DNA from: Ottelia alismoides
Lineage: Eukaryota; Streptophyta; Magnoliopsida; Alismatales; Hydrocharitaceae
Assembly (NCBI GenBank): GCA_037367405.1
Contig: JAZKJV010004148.1
Coordinates: 1,736,501-1,800,500, forward strand
Direction: 5' to 3'
Length of the DNA stretch: 64,000 bases
The position numbers were made by a program, and so were the translations under genes. The notes beneath the pieces are model-generated. The model made no database searches. It worked only from the letters and a program-made list of their open reading frames with translations, and had not been told where the DNA came from. Numbering within the stretch: position 1 is the stretch's first letter; each line of letters begins with the position of its first letter. Below, one piece after another: positions 40,871-53,770 of the stretch.

Positions 40871-41699
40871 GAGGGGGACATAGTAGATTTACGGATGTAC
40901 AGGATCAAGGAGGTTTGCGACGAACCTTCTTGCAGGTGTATTATGGGAGATAGTATGGAGATGTTGAGGGTGGTGAAGAGGGGGGATGAAGAGGTCCAAC
41001 CATCGTCGAAGTTGTCCTTGGAAGAATAATAGTCATACACAGAGGATCTCAAAACTATAATCAACAAGAGGTATGTGCCCATTGATCACCGCTGCACTTA
41101 TTGCACTTAACAGGTGAACCACTTCAAGACCAAACAAGGATTCTTCAGAAATAGCCTGGTTTCTGAGGTCAAAGCTGACTTTCTTGGTCGATTTGTTTCT
41201 GTTAGAAGCATTGGGAGGAAAATGATCAGAGTTCTTCTCCCTATCATGAGTAATTGGTGTGGTATTTATGGGTTCCTCATCAGATGAATATCACTAAAAG
41301 TCGACCAATTCTTGTACGGTCATATAAGGCTTTGGGCGAGGGAGCATGTTCCTGGTGGCATTGTGAGTGATGGCAGAGGATGTTGATGCCACCTTCTTAT
41401 ATCAATTAGTTTGGTTGACATAGGAGGTTTCTTGAGTCAGCTCCTTGTATGGTTCAAGTAATTTATGAATGACTGCTGACTCAAATATTGGACCACTCAA
41501 ATAATTGTGACGATCTTCATAAACATGGTCCAATTCTTCATAAGATCACGATTGTTTCCTCCTAGGAGTAGTATAATGGTGGGAAGTGTGGTGAGAATCG
41601 AAGGTCAATCCAAGAGTCGACTTCTCGGGTATCTCTCCTATGGTTTGTGTCTATGTTTCATGAGGAGAGGTCTAGTCGTATGGAGTGCTCTTGCCCTGA

Positions 41700-42330
41700 T
41701 CAAGACTGTTCATTGATGGTTGGGGTCTCTCAAGGTTGGGTGTGTCCTTGAGGGCTTGTTCATTATTGTCCCTGTTCGAGAACTTGATGTCTTGAATATC
41801 ACATCGACAATTGCCTTAGCAGAGGCTAAGAATGGATTTCCTAAAAATGATAGGAAACTCACACAATTCTCCACAGTACTCAATGTCAAGTACAATAAAG
41901 TCTACTTTGTGCTTGTCACATTAGAAATTTATGATGACAGAAACAATTCCTCGTGGTCTTTTGGTATATCGATCTGGTAGTTGAATGATCACCCTCATCT
42001 TTTCGAGTTATCCAAGATTGTGTTATCAAATACTGACTTAAGGAGGATGTTTAATGTCGAATCGTCATCTAACTGAACATGAGTGAATAAGGAGTCCCCA
42101 ATTTCACACGTGATCCGAGTCAACCGCTTGACTTTACAGCTTTTAGTTTTATGATTCATTCCAAAGAACTTGCCATAGATATGACATGATATTCAGTCCT
42201 TGTCATTTCTTGCCTGTCTTTTTAGGGTTCAAACGACTCTTCACAAATGTCTTAAGATCGGGAACATATTTTATGTCCTTGATTAAAGGAAGATTAAAGA
42301 TTAGACTCTTACAAAATGCTTCCATTTTAA
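41700..42330 (-). pseudogene. D protease-like remnant
   Basis: Minus-strand pieces match the A2 protease region. FLGNPFLASAKAIVDVIF (near 41850) corresponds to the IILGRPFLETAKALFDY block that ends the protease. An upstream KRPRGIVSVI-like stretch (near 41950) and the lysine-rich linker DLKTFVKSRLNPKKTGKK (near 42230) lie in the expected order. The Asp of the active site is not clear. Several stops and frame changes break it. Confidence 0.6.
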
Positions 42331-43056
42331 AATTGTTTAATTATTTTGGAATTTTCTTGTTTTTCTTTATTTTTCGGTGTGATGGTTAGTAGGTTGGTCA
42401 AAGGTGAGTGGTGGTTGTGTCTAAGTGTCTGTTACATGGTGATTTTGTTGTTCAAAGGGCAGTTTCCTCACTTCTTCTTGATTCTTTGTTGACTTCATGA
42501 GATTATATATTTGTTCAGTCAAAGAGTTTGCTCTATGGTTAATCTAAGCAATCCCATCCTCAAACATCTCATGACATGGTGATAAATAATCAAACTCCGC
42601 ATTTTGTTACTCTAGCATGTAGTTCTGATAGGAGTAATGATTCTCCATTGGAGTAGCAGTCTAGTTATGAGTCATATTTCCATGACTCTAAATTTCTCAT
42701 AGACGATCAAAGGAAAACTAGTCATACTCAGAAAGATTGTCAACCTGAGTATGGGATGGTTCAAAAGGGTAGAAGTCCATAAAAATAAGAAATAGTGATT
42801 ATCTATTAAAATTGGTTACTCTATTTTCCATCATCAAATCTGTCTGCTCTATTTTGTTCGTTTGAAAGTCAGAATGTGAGAGTGATCTAGTCCAGGAAGA
42901 AGTGTGGGCATGGTTTGGAAGGAATTGAGTAGAGGGAAATGATGGATATTGGGGACTGGTTTCGAAGAGAGGGTTCCCCTTGAATGAAGAGTATCGAGAC
43001 ATGGTCGTATACGTTGGGCCCAAAAAGTCTGGGTAAGGAGACCAATGAATCGACAT
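42331..43056 (-). pseudogene. D gag, reduced
   Basis: The minus-strand start MSIHWSPYPDFLG (43056) follows a 1.35-kb leader, like A2. The first 85 codons, to 42799, are open and Ser/Pro/Phe-rich as in the N-terminal part of B and A gag. After that come stops and a piece resembling the C-terminal helical part of gag (near 42500). I cannot find the capsid domain (the WDDLKS...HHEIP region), so it seems to have been deleted. Confidence 0.5.
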
Positions 43057-44403
43057 CTTCTTAAGAGAGGGATGGAGAAGGATTTGTAAATCACTATAAG
43101 ATTGCAATAGCAAGGACTTTGAAATACACAAAAAAATTATAGATTCACCCACTCGACACTTGTGAAGGCACATTAGAGTTCAACCGCTTATCTTTTCAAT
43201 TTTATTTTAATGACAAATTTTTTTCTTTAGAAGATTAAGTAGAGCTTAAGTTCTCTAGAGTGTCACAAAGATATGGCTAGTTGTGTCTACCTTTAGCTAG
43301 TATGAGTGTAAGTACGGACCGTAGAACGACTGCCCGTGTTACTTTAAGATGGTGCAATACATGTTGCCCTTTAACCACCCAATATGCTAAGGGAGATTGT
43401 AGTTCCCTCACTGAGAAGTATCTGGTCATTTTTAAATTCAGTAGTCAGAATGAAGCTCTCATATTTTGGCTCTACTCTAAATGTGTGATTCTTGTCCTTG
43501 CAAATAATGAGTGCATTTTTCTCCACCAGAAACAAGGGATAATTTTATGTCAATTTTATATACAGTCGCCTTGATTAACAATCCTGATTTTAGATTAGGT
43601 TTATCACTTAAGTTATTATGTGAGCATAGGAAAATCATGCCAAACGAGCATTCCCAATCCCTTTTATTCCTAGGTTGTAAAAACTGAGGAGTAGAAGGTC
43701 TGAAAAAAGCCAATACAAGCATTAAATCAATGATGCAGGCTAAGTAGAAGACTTATAGCGATTCGTCACGTTCTTCATGTAGAATGCAAGACAAGGAATT
43801 TAAAATTTACGCAAAATGTTATGCACAGATGAAAATGCCCTAAATAGATAGTTCTATTAGAGGGAAGAATAGATTCAGAAATTTGGCTAAGTTGAACGAT
43901 CGACTAGTGTGTATTGTTAGTGAAAGATGTGTGACATTAAAATTACGAGCACTCAAAAATAAATCTAAGCTAACGTATGTGCACCTGATTCCTATGCCAC
44001 TCAAGTCTGGTCCCAACCACACAATTGGGGATGAAACAGACCCAACACACTACAAAATGTCCAGTCCAAATTATTACAAAACTTAGTGTTGAGAGACCCT
44101 ATAAATGATGCAAAAAATAAAACCTAATCTAAGCTCTCTCTCTAAAAAAATTAAAAATTCAGACTTCCTTGCATGCCCTTGAATTTATATCAAAAAATCA
44201 CTCTGAGTTATTTGCGAAGAGAGTTAATGCATTTAATATTTGTAGGGAGTGAGAAATGTAAGGAAATCAAATGCAAAAAGAAAAATAATGCAAAACAGAA
44301 AGAAGACAGAAAAAAAATGAAAAGAAATTAATTTGACAATAATTAATTACAAGAATTAATCAAAAACCCTAAAAATACATTGTTACCCGGCAACGATGCC
44401 ATT
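43057..44403 (-). other. D leader and PBS
   Basis: The minus-strand PBS, TGGCATCGTTGCCGGGTAAC, is at 44401-44382, two bases from the LTR. It is the tRNA-Asp type with one transition. The leader has a GGTTGGGACCAGAC-like region shared loosely with other leaders and no convincing gene; short open frames at 43281-43574 and 43883-44086 are isolated and look accidental. Confidence 0.7.
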
Positions 44404-44616
44404 TGTTATATAGGATACATAGTTCAATTCAGCAAAAAACACAAACTGCTAATGTTGTGGAGAATTTTTACTTTGTTCCATTCAGCAAAACAGTCTCTTT
44501 AATATTCGATAATTGTAATTTAGGAGACAAAGTTCAATTCAGCAAAAAACACAAACTTTGAATGTTGTGGAGAATTTTTACTTTATTCAATTCAGTAAAA
44601 ACCACAAACTTCTTCT
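44404..44616 (-). repeat. D 5' LTR fragment made of repeated LTR tips
   Basis: After the LTR start TGTTATATAGG (44404) come repeated pieces of the same LTR tip. The block TTCAATTCAGCAAAAAACAC begins at 44423, 44532 and (varied) 44586, with a shorter form at ~44473. A second LTR-start-like TGTAATTTAGGAG is at 44514. The sequence then switches to B2 gag at about 44617. Confidence 0.7.
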
Positions 44617-46037
44617 ATTATTGTTGGACCTGGTCAGGGGTCTACACGTAGTAAACTTGTTGAACTGTAGTTGGTCCTCTGGTATTCTGCAATGCTAGAG
44701 TAGAAGAAGTACGCTGACGAGTAGAAGTATTAGCTACTGCACTTGCACTCTGACATGTATTGATCATACTAACAAGAAGCTCCGAATGCTTCGTTATCTC
44801 ATCCAGCTTATCTAGGTTCTTTATCCTTTGTTCGATCACTTGAAGCTTCTCAAGGTTCTTGTATCGTTTCTCAATTATGTCCACTATAGATAGGTGATTT
44901 CCTATAATGATCATATCTGAATTGTCCACCCTATCTGCATAATATGGTATCGTCATGCTGATAACCTTGTGGGGTATTGTAGGAGAAGGTACAAGATGCT
45001 TTTGAAAAGCACGTGAAGAAGAAAGAGCTACAGAGCTCTCAACCATCTCCTCAAAAATCTGATGAAGGACATCCTAATCCATATTGAAGTGGGACCCCCC
45101 CACTAGTGGCATTAACCAGCTTCTGGTTCTCAATGGTCAAACCCCCAAAGAAGTTCTGCACAAGGCTCGTCTTCGGAATGTTGTGATGGGGGCACTTTTC
45201 CGTCAATTATTTGAATTTTTCCCATGCCTCATGAATAGGCTCATGACATATTTGGGAGAATTTGGCAATCAAAGATCGCATTTGGTTGAGATGTCGAAGT
45301 GGATAATACTTGCTTAAGAAAGTATATATCAACTCTTCTCAAGTTGTGACAACCCTTCCCAAGTGGTTAATTCAATATAATACCTTGTCCATGATATTGA
45401 ATGGGAAATTGTCATCTTCACTACCTCTAATGGAACATTCGGGCAGTGTATTGTGCCACAGATGCGATCAGATTGTTAGAGGTGTACATATGATTCTTCA
45501 TTGATGTGTCTGTGGAATATTGGGAGGAGTGGTAAAATTGTGGGCTTATGCCCAAATGCTCATGGATCACGAGGATCCTATCCATGTGTTTGTCTCTCCT
45601 GCCTCTTGATTATAGGCATCCTTCAGGGTAAGCTTAGTTTCTAGCTCAATTAGTGGATCTTCTCCTCCTTCATTTCCACCTCGTCTAGGGTTTATATCCT
45701 CCTCTCTCCTTTCTTGTCTGTCATTCCTCAACTCAAAAATTATGTCTCCCAATATATCTTAGATGTCAGCATGTTCTATCAACTGTGATTGAATGGCATG
45801 TATGGAGGCTAACATCATGTTGTTGATCTTGCTCTTCTCAACCATGGAACCTTTGCCTTTCGATGGCATGAAGTGCTCTGTCTTGATTTCTGATAATGTA
45901 TATGGCACTGGATTAGTGAATGGTGTAGTGGAGAAAGAGGAATACTTGGGAAATGAGTCTTGCCGAATACAAGATTATCAAATCGGAGTGTGAAATGAGT
46001 TTGCAAATTCTGAAAGAGAAATGCTACAATCCAACAT
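44617..46037 (-). pseudogene. B2 gag, broken and 3'-truncated
   Basis: The minus-strand start MLDCSISLSE at 46037 equals B1 26415. A stretch of the gag domain is at 45080-45320 (HHNIPKTSLVQNFFGGL), and the following helical part is open at 44642-45046 (SSSRAFQKHL, IIEKRYKNLEKL, DKLDEITKHSELL), matching A2 8180-8410. Stops and frame changes separate the pieces. The sequence joins LTR D at 44616/44617, so the C-terminal gag and all of pol are missing. Confidence 0.8.
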
Positions 46038-47477
46038 CTTCGATATTAATTGGAAAGATGCTAGAACACAAAGGTCAACCAAAGAAGAAAATGGAGAAAA
46101 AGTCGCAAAGGGAGCGGAAGGATCTTTACACTAACAAACAAACACAATACAAACCCTCGATTCACCAACTGGACACAACTGATGACCGTAAGAGTTCGGT
46201 CTTTTATCTTTTCAATTTTAAGTTTAGTGAATCTATAACAACTTACTTACTACCAAGCACACAGGGGAGTCACCGCTATCACCCAACATGCATACTCAGA
46301 CCTCCCCAAATAGTTGTACCATCTTCCCGGGCCACCAGGTTCAATATCAGGTCCAAAGGGTGATAAGAAGATTAGCACACTAAAATGATTTTTTATGGTC
46401 TTAGGCAAGTGCTTACAGTTGCGACCATACACCTAAAAGTGATGTACATGTACTTAAGGCACAAGTCTAGGGATTTGAGCTCTATCCTTACGATTGTGTC
46501 CTTGTCCACTCTGTCTGTAGGTAAGTACATGCAAATAATGAGGGGGTTACTTTCCCCAAAATAATGATTTTATCTTTACATTTCTTTTAGGGTCGTGTTT
46601 TCTTTAGCAACCACAGTTTTATACAGTTATCACTTTTTTTGAGTGTTTTTTCAATAAACCATCTAGTGAAATTTCCAAATCCTTTTGATATTATGTCAGT
46701 GAAAATCAGGAAGGAAATCGGAAAAGCTAATGCACGATGAAATCAATGATGCTTGTAGGAGATAGATGATGTGTACCTTTGGCCAGAACTCTACATGCAA
46801 AGTGATCCTCGCATAAAAATAAACACAAGAAATAAACTAACCTAAATGATGCACAAGAATCGTCCTAGCTATAACTTCTATTAGCGGGCAAGAACATGTT
46901 AATTTGACTAAGTCCAAGCTACTCTCTACTCAATAGGTGTAGAAATTCTTGATTCGTACTTTGGACCTAATTAATTACCTAGCTTTAGCAAGATAAAACT
47001 AATCACTAAGGGATCCAGGACATAAAACCTTGAGAAAACAAATATAAACAAGGCGATCAAAACAAAATTGACAAGGTCCACCCGATGGACCAGCACTTCA
47101 TGAAACAAACCCCGCACACACAAGGCATATAATGGCCCTTTAGAAAATAGAAAAAGTAGAATGTGCCAAATAAATAATTACAAATTTTTACAAGAATAAT
47201 AAGGGATCCCTTGCTCGTCGGGCACTTGCTAGAAAGAAGAAACACAGAATATGCAAGAGACATAGTTATGATAATATGAGAGAAAAAATGTGAGAAAACA
47301 AAGAAGAGAATATATACAATGAATATGAACAAGTGTTAGAAGATATGCACAAGAGATATGTGAAAAAAACAATAAGACGAAAATAAAAGAACTAAAACAG
47401 GTATATACAACTGAGAATAGCAGGACAAAAGAAAAACCTAGCTACCCTTGTTGTACCTCTTGGCAACGGTGCCATTT
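46038..47477 (-). other. B2 leader and PBS
   Basis: The minus-strand PBS, TGGCACCGTTGCCA, begins at 47474, three bases from the LTR. The leader carries the conserved hairpin at 46542-46557 and the GACCG...CGGTC hairpin near 46184-46202. It aligns with B1 over most of its length. No gene is seen. Confidence 0.8.
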
Positions 47478-49800
47478 TGTTGAACGCAAAATCTTGGGTT
47501 TTTTGTCTAATGGAATTATTCACATGTGATCTATGGTAGTCATAATCTAAATAAGTGTTAAGCAAAAATTATTTGTTTTTATTCACACCATAAGCAAAAA
47601 AGGAAGAAAACAAATATAAGCACAAGAACTATGAGTGATACTTATTTACATGTATAGCGTAAAGGATCGAACTCAAGGAGGCTACAAAAAAATCCTAAGG
47701 GTTATTCAATTCAATGAAAAATCAATAAAAAGAAGAGAATCGAGTTTTATGAATACTAATCTTGGTTTTTGTATTTTTTGTATTTTTTATGGATAACTTT
47801 ATATTTTATATTTGGTTTTATGATTTTATATTTTTTTAATGATTTAAATTTTGCAAATATTTTTTTTGTTTTTGAATATAAAAGGAAATGAAATCAAATA
47901 AAAGAAATACAAAGAAAATAATAAAAATCAACTTTTGAATTTTTATAATAAAGTATGATAAACTGAAAATGTAAATAAAATTATGTTTGGGTTTTTGAAA
48001 ATTTTATGATTTCCTAATATTCCCACAATTTTCATTTTTTAAGGATTTTGAATAAATAAAATATAGTGAAAATGATAAATAGAAATAAATTATAATTTTT
48101 TTTGGATTTTTAAAAATCGAATAAAATAAAAAATTGATAAAATATGCACACAAAGAAAGATATATTTTTTTAAAAAAACAACTTTATAATTTTTTGGAAT
48201 TTTCTATGAATTTATATGATTTTTCATGTTTTTGAGTTTCTATATTTTTTGTTTTTATGAGGAATATTAATGCAAAAATGTTACTATATTTAAAATAAAT
48301 GTGAATAAAGAAACAAGAACTTTTTTATAATTCTTGAGAAAGGTTTTATATTTATTATTAATTTTTCAATGTAGACGGGGACTTTTGTGTTGTTTTAATT
48401 TTTTTAGAAAATATTAAAATTGATGAAAATGCAAATTAAAAATTAATGATGCAAGATCTAACTAAAAGGAAGATGACATGATTTTTGTGGATTTTTTGTA
48501 AAGGGTTTTTCTATTTTTCATTTGATTTTAACATGTAAAATAATATGCAGACTCGGAATAGTATGAATGGAATTATCTATAGTTTATGGACTAAATGATA
48601 ACACATGTAAAAGTGCAATTTTTCCGGCAAAACGCATGACAGGCACGTGAGTCGCGCTGGAATGGATCTTTATGTCAATAAAATATTTCTAGGGACTGAA
48701 TATAACGAAAAAATATTGGGCTCTTATTGCAATTTTGCCAAAATAATCTATTTATAAAAATGTGCAAGATTAAATGCAAATAAAATAACTTATAGGGAAA
48801 TAACACAAAAGTTCAAATGATGCCAAATGAACATGTGTCCTTTAAGGGACTTATTTGCAAAATAAATAAAGGCAAGGTGGGGGCACAATTTCAACCTTTA
48901 ATCTACGCATCGGACGGTTGATCTTCGTTGAGGCTCTGATCGAATGGTAGAGATTGAATGGTGCTAGAATTGTGTGAATCTGGTCAGGATGCAATGGTGA
49001 GTTTTGGGGGATCATTAGATGGTTATGATGAAAAATAGCATCATTGCTTTTGATCGGAGGGCAACGAGAAGCTCTAGAAGAGATGGGAAGCAGGGGTACT
49101 TTGACGAAACTCTATCGTGAAGATCTCATTTGTTCTTTATCCAAATCATCTCTAGTAAATCTTCACTTGTTCATATGGAGAAGCTCTATTGATATGATGG
49201 CTCCACAATGGTCGGGAGGTCAAAAAGTATTCAGCACCAGGTGGACCTCCAACTTGCGATTCACTGTTGCTGCTGCATTCTTTGACACTACAATGGAAAG
49301 ATAAGGCTAAAAGGAAATCACTGGCCAAATGATTAGGTCAAAAACATGAGAAATGGTGAGGGGATGAGTATTCTCGAATAAAGTGGCTGGATACAGATTA
49401 AATAGAAATATTAGTGAAGATCTGAAGGCGGTCAAATGTGAAAAGATATGGAGAAGGATGAGGAGAACGTGTGGGCAAGGTCAGATTCAAACTAATATTA
49501 TAGGAATACCTCTAATTATGCTCAGAAGGAAATGGTGAAGATATGATTTTGAGAAATAAAGACTTTAAATCACAAAATAAAAATAGAAATGAAGACGAAA
49601 TGGAACTAATATTTCCTACGGTTGGAATGGGGATAAAAATCGACCTCGATCTATTGTGAATGGCAGAGAGTCGAAACTACACTAGCAAAACTCCCACGAG
49701 TGGCTGGATCACATCCTTCAACCTTCAAATAACTTTCTTGATCGGAGGTCAACTCCTTGAAACAACGAGAATCAAGAGGGTCGTATGGTCTCATAAGGCG
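47478..49800 (-). repeat. Family B LTR of B2, PBS-side part
   Basis: The plus strand begins TGTTGAACGC next to the PBS and aligns with 28212-30400 of B1. It is very AT-rich to 48600, with a G-box block at 48641-48660 and then a GC-richer zone. The junction with the nested family C piece is near 49800; I can place it only to about 50 bp. Confidence 0.7.
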
Positions 49801-52800
49801 ATACCACAGTCGATGCGGTGGCCACTCAAGAACTTTGTTAAATTCAATAATTAACCCAAAATATGTATAAAGCAATGAAAAGCAAAATATGTGGAGTTGA
49901 AATTTATTATAACTCTACGAAAGATGTGTATAGGTAAGTATTGTAGAGGCCAAACGTAGGGAGCAAATAGGTGAATGGGCAAATGAATGCTAAATTTGTG
50001 TGCGTCTTGTTGTCTATCTACTTTTATGGGTTTTAATTTTATTTTTTTAAAATTTTGTTTTTATATTTTAAATTTTTTTGAATTTTATATTTTATATTTT
50101 CTTTTTATATTTTCTAATTTTTAATGTTTTTGTGTTTGAAAGCTCAAAATACTTAACTAAAGAAAATATACTCTTTAGGGATTTTTTCAAGATAATTTTA
50201 TATTTTTTATGGGCTTTTCAAGTCAAATAAGGAATATTTGTGTTCTTTTTATTTTTATAAAATAATTAAATGCCTAAAATTTAAATCCAAAAAGGTAGAG
50301 TGAAACTACACACTATCATACACCTAATCCTATTTTTTGAGATTTTTTTGAGCACAATTGCTATATTTAATAAATAGAATAAATGCATAAAAAAATCAAT
50401 GAACTAACAAGGGCATATACTAAAAATAATGTCCAGGGCCTTCTTGCAATTGTTCAAAAATATTAAAATGGAATTAAAACTATATGGACCAAAATGAAAT
50501 ACAAATAACCACAGAGATCCAACTACCAAATCGCCACCTCACGTGGGACGACACGTGAGGCGACATGGATTGGGCTAAATTGCAAATAAATTAAGTGTGA
50601 GGGTTTTTATGCAAATAATACAAAAATATAATAAAGGAAAATGAACGTTTGAGTATTAAATAATAAATACAAAAACTACTATGTGTTTAGTGCAAAATAC
50701 CCAACTTAAGCACAGTCCAACCATGACTATTAAGCAACTAAGACACGTGTCACCTCGAAAATGTGCAATGATGGTTCACCTCTGATGGTGTAGATCTGAT
50801 CCCCAAGCGTGATATCAACAATTGTTGTGCATCTGATCCGATGACAGTTGTACTTTCTAGAAGATAAATGTGAACGGACGACTATGGAGTAGCTTGGATG
50901 AACGAGCAAGAACCCCCATTCCATCGAGCTTCAAATGGCTATGGCACGAACCTCCGACTTCCTTCTTCCATGTAAAGGTGCTCCTCGGGTTCCTAAAGTA
51001 CTTCCGCAGTTGTGGAGCTCCCCAAATGGTCAGGCACCACCAGAAACACTCCAGCGAAGCCTTACACCTGAAGCTCTTATTCAAACCACGAAGATCTCTG
51101 CAAAGGGGTGTTCTTATGTTCTATCTTGCAGAGTTGGGTTAGAGATGAAAAAGAGAAGCCTTAGAAGGCATCAAATGGATGAAATGAGGCGTATGTCGCT
51201 TAGATAGGGATTCTCTGATGAGATGGTGGAGTAGGAGCACCCAACTCCAGATCCTAGCAAGATCTGGTTGAATGGAAGGTGGTTGGGAGAAGAGAAGCGA
51301 ATGAAGAAAGACGAGAGGGCAGTAGGCGGGTTGGCAAGCAGGTGGTTCACGGTGGAGGGCTTGCCAGAGTTCTAGCTCTGGCAAACTACGAAGTGGGTCG
51401 ATTACGCTACTGAGGTGAATCAAACATTAAACTAATTGTAAGAAATGAAATATACACCTAAAATTAACCAAAAAGCAATAAAACAATACCTCACTCAGCT
51501 AGAGCCAAGGAAGTGGACCTCGACAACGATGTTTCATCAAAGGTGGCTAGAATCAACCCTAAGCCACACCCATCTTCACTGCAACTGGTTGGAGAGTGCT
51601 TTTGTCATGAGGCTCAATCCAGAGCACAAGAGGAGGTGTCAAAGAGGGGCCAAGGAAATTCAAAAAATGGAGGAAGATCGAGGAAGTGGTTTTATACAGG
51701 TGACTAGAGGGATCCAAAGAATAAGGAAGAATGGGCAATACATAAGCTCTCGAATCGAGGAGACCAAGGCACGTGAAAGAGGATTGATCGATGCAAGGAA
51801 ATGTAGAAGAGACCAAACCAAAAGGGAATTGGAATCTTTGAGGAAAATCAATAAATCGGGGTCAAAACTAGGTATGACAAACCTAGGACATTGGTTAGAG
51901 TGTTGACCAAGGTCAACCAAAGGTGAAACTAGGTTGGTACGCGTGGACCAACCTGGAAAAAGCAGATCTAAAATTATTTATAAAATCAATAATAAATAAT
52001 AAATGATTCTATTAGTTTTAAGAAATAAAATGATGAATGTTTATTATTTTTTATAGTATTTTATTAGGATTTTCTTTTTTTGTGCTTATTTATTACAAGT
52101 TACTTTTTGAGTGTATATTAAGAGGTAGATTTATCTATGTTTTCGATATTTCATTTTTATTTTGTATTTTTGTATTTTATTAATTTATTTTCTTATTTAT
52201 ATTTATAAATTATTTTTATATACATAAATATATTATTATTTTATTTTTTGGTGTATTTTGTGCACTTAAATAAATTAGGGTAATAATTATATATGTATAT
52301 GTATTTCGTCTATGCATTTTTTGAAGTTTTATTTATGGTTTTATTGTGTTTTAAATATTTACATATACTATAAATAATCACCCCCTATACTTGCCTTTGT
52401 TAGTCCCAAGCAAAAACTTATGCAATAAGTGCAGAAAAATAAAAATAAAGAAAAGAAAAAGAAAGAAAAGGGTTTGATTTTAATTCTCAAACTTATCTTC
52501 ACAAAATCAAAGTTTGGATCTCTTGTCAGACCTTGGTGTAAGAATGTGTGTGAAACATAGTAGGGAACTAGATAAAAATACAACAGACTTCGAGAGTAAC
52601 ATAACTTGGTTCAAACCACCTCAATAGCCATGTCAAAACCAATCTACATCATATGCAAACCATTATGACTATGAAGTTGACTTGTACAGTGTAAGTGATA
52701 GTATCTCTTCCCAACTGAATTGACAAAAGAATTGTCTTCTCCAGTATGACAACCTAATGATTCCCCATTCCATCAACCCTTTCCTCAAGGAGTTGGGTAT

Positions 52801-53770
52801 TCCCTTCTAAGTTCAAGTGCATCCGACTCAAGAGGAAGGGGTGAAGAGAAGAATGGACAATAGCCAGTGTAGCTACCTATCTGGGGATGCATAACTAGTG
52901 TAGTCAAGTCGTCCAGCTATAAGCTCACACGATATTTCTTTGAATCTCAAGCTTTCTTATTTCAAATATGTAGATGCTCCGGTAGGCATTTTATTTTTAA
53001 TCAGACATGTCCACTTTTTTGGAGCTTTTGCTTTTTTTTCTTGAAATACTATATACAACAGAATTTAGAAATGAAGCTTTTCCTCTTGGGCTAGAAGACT
53101 ATCCCTTTTTTGAATCATTATTGCAACCCACACTCTCATGTTTATAGAAGTCGAAGCCACTGGACAAGTTGGGGCGCACTTTCCTCCCTAGATGAGGATG
53201 AATGTTTCCACTCGTGTGCATCTCATACCGACAAATCCAATCCCCTCAACACTACAACTAAGTTGAGCCAGGTGAAAGGTTCAAAAGTCCAAGTTAGGTC
53301 ATGACTGACAAGAGTCATGCGTGTGTCTCGAATAGTTCTAATTAAGCAGTTGAGGTGTCTTGAACCCATCCCTGAGTCTAAAAGAAATAAATCTTAATAG
53401 ACTTGAAGTACCTCAAATCTTGTACCTATAACGTTCCAGTAAAGTTAGGTGCATTAAAGTCCAACCAAGCTCCAATCTTCGAATTTACTCAAACTAGTTC
53501 AATTATCAAACTCAATCCGAAAAATGCAATTGCTATGCAAATGCAATGAAAAATATTTTTGTGATGCAATTTTCAAAATTTTGAAACTTTTTATGGGTTT
53601 TTAAAAAAAAATCAAATTTTTACACATTTTTTCAAAATGATTTTACAAACATTTTTGGGATTTTTTGGTTTTTGCAAATGTTTTTGGGATTTTTCAAAAC
53701 AAAAGATTTTTGAAAGAAAATTTAGTACAAATATCTACACGAAGACGCATCTCATATTTACAAGAGTTGG
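49800..53770 (-). mobile_element. C2: nested 3' piece of a family C element
   Basis: LTR sequence (about 49800-52380) aligns with C1 19130-22530, and 3' internal sequence (52381 to ~53770) follows on the minus strand. The PPT GGCAAGTATAGGGGG (reverse of 52381-52395) touches the LTR start TGATTATTTATAG. The internal part aligns with the A1 3' non-coding region (for example reverse of 53420-53570 with A1 1590-1680). No coding sequence is kept. It interrupts the B2 LTR. Confidence 0.75.
52381..52396 (-). promoter_or_regulatory. Polypurine tract of C2
   Basis: The minus strand reads AGGCAAGTATAGGGGG, directly before the LTR. The preceding TTGCTTGGGACTAACAA matches the A1 stretch before its PPT. 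Confidence 0.82.

Larger units (their letters stand above)
33000..44616 (-). mobile_element. D: minus-strand Athila-like element without pol
   Basis: Minus-strand order is 5' LTR fragment (44616-44404), PBS (44401-44381), leader, reduced gag (from 43056), protease-like remnant (42330-41700), a short spacer, a 3' non-coding region with two PPT-like modules, the PPT (39187-39173) and the 3' LTR (39172-33000, carrying the solo LTR). The internal region is only about 5.2 kb, and no RT, RNase H or integrase motif is visible on either strand. Both priming sites are present, so it fits a non-autonomous derivative. Confidence 0.75.

Noticed and set aside
41720..41980. An 86-codon plus-strand frame in element D
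   Set aside because: The opposite strand carries the protease-like remnant with recognisable FLGNPFL; the plus frame is its shadow.
51445..51906. A 153-codon Lys/Arg-rich plus-strand frame in C2
   Set aside because: It lies in LTR sequence and is disrupted at the matching place in C1 (21370-21880); its composition is charged and repetitive with no domain.
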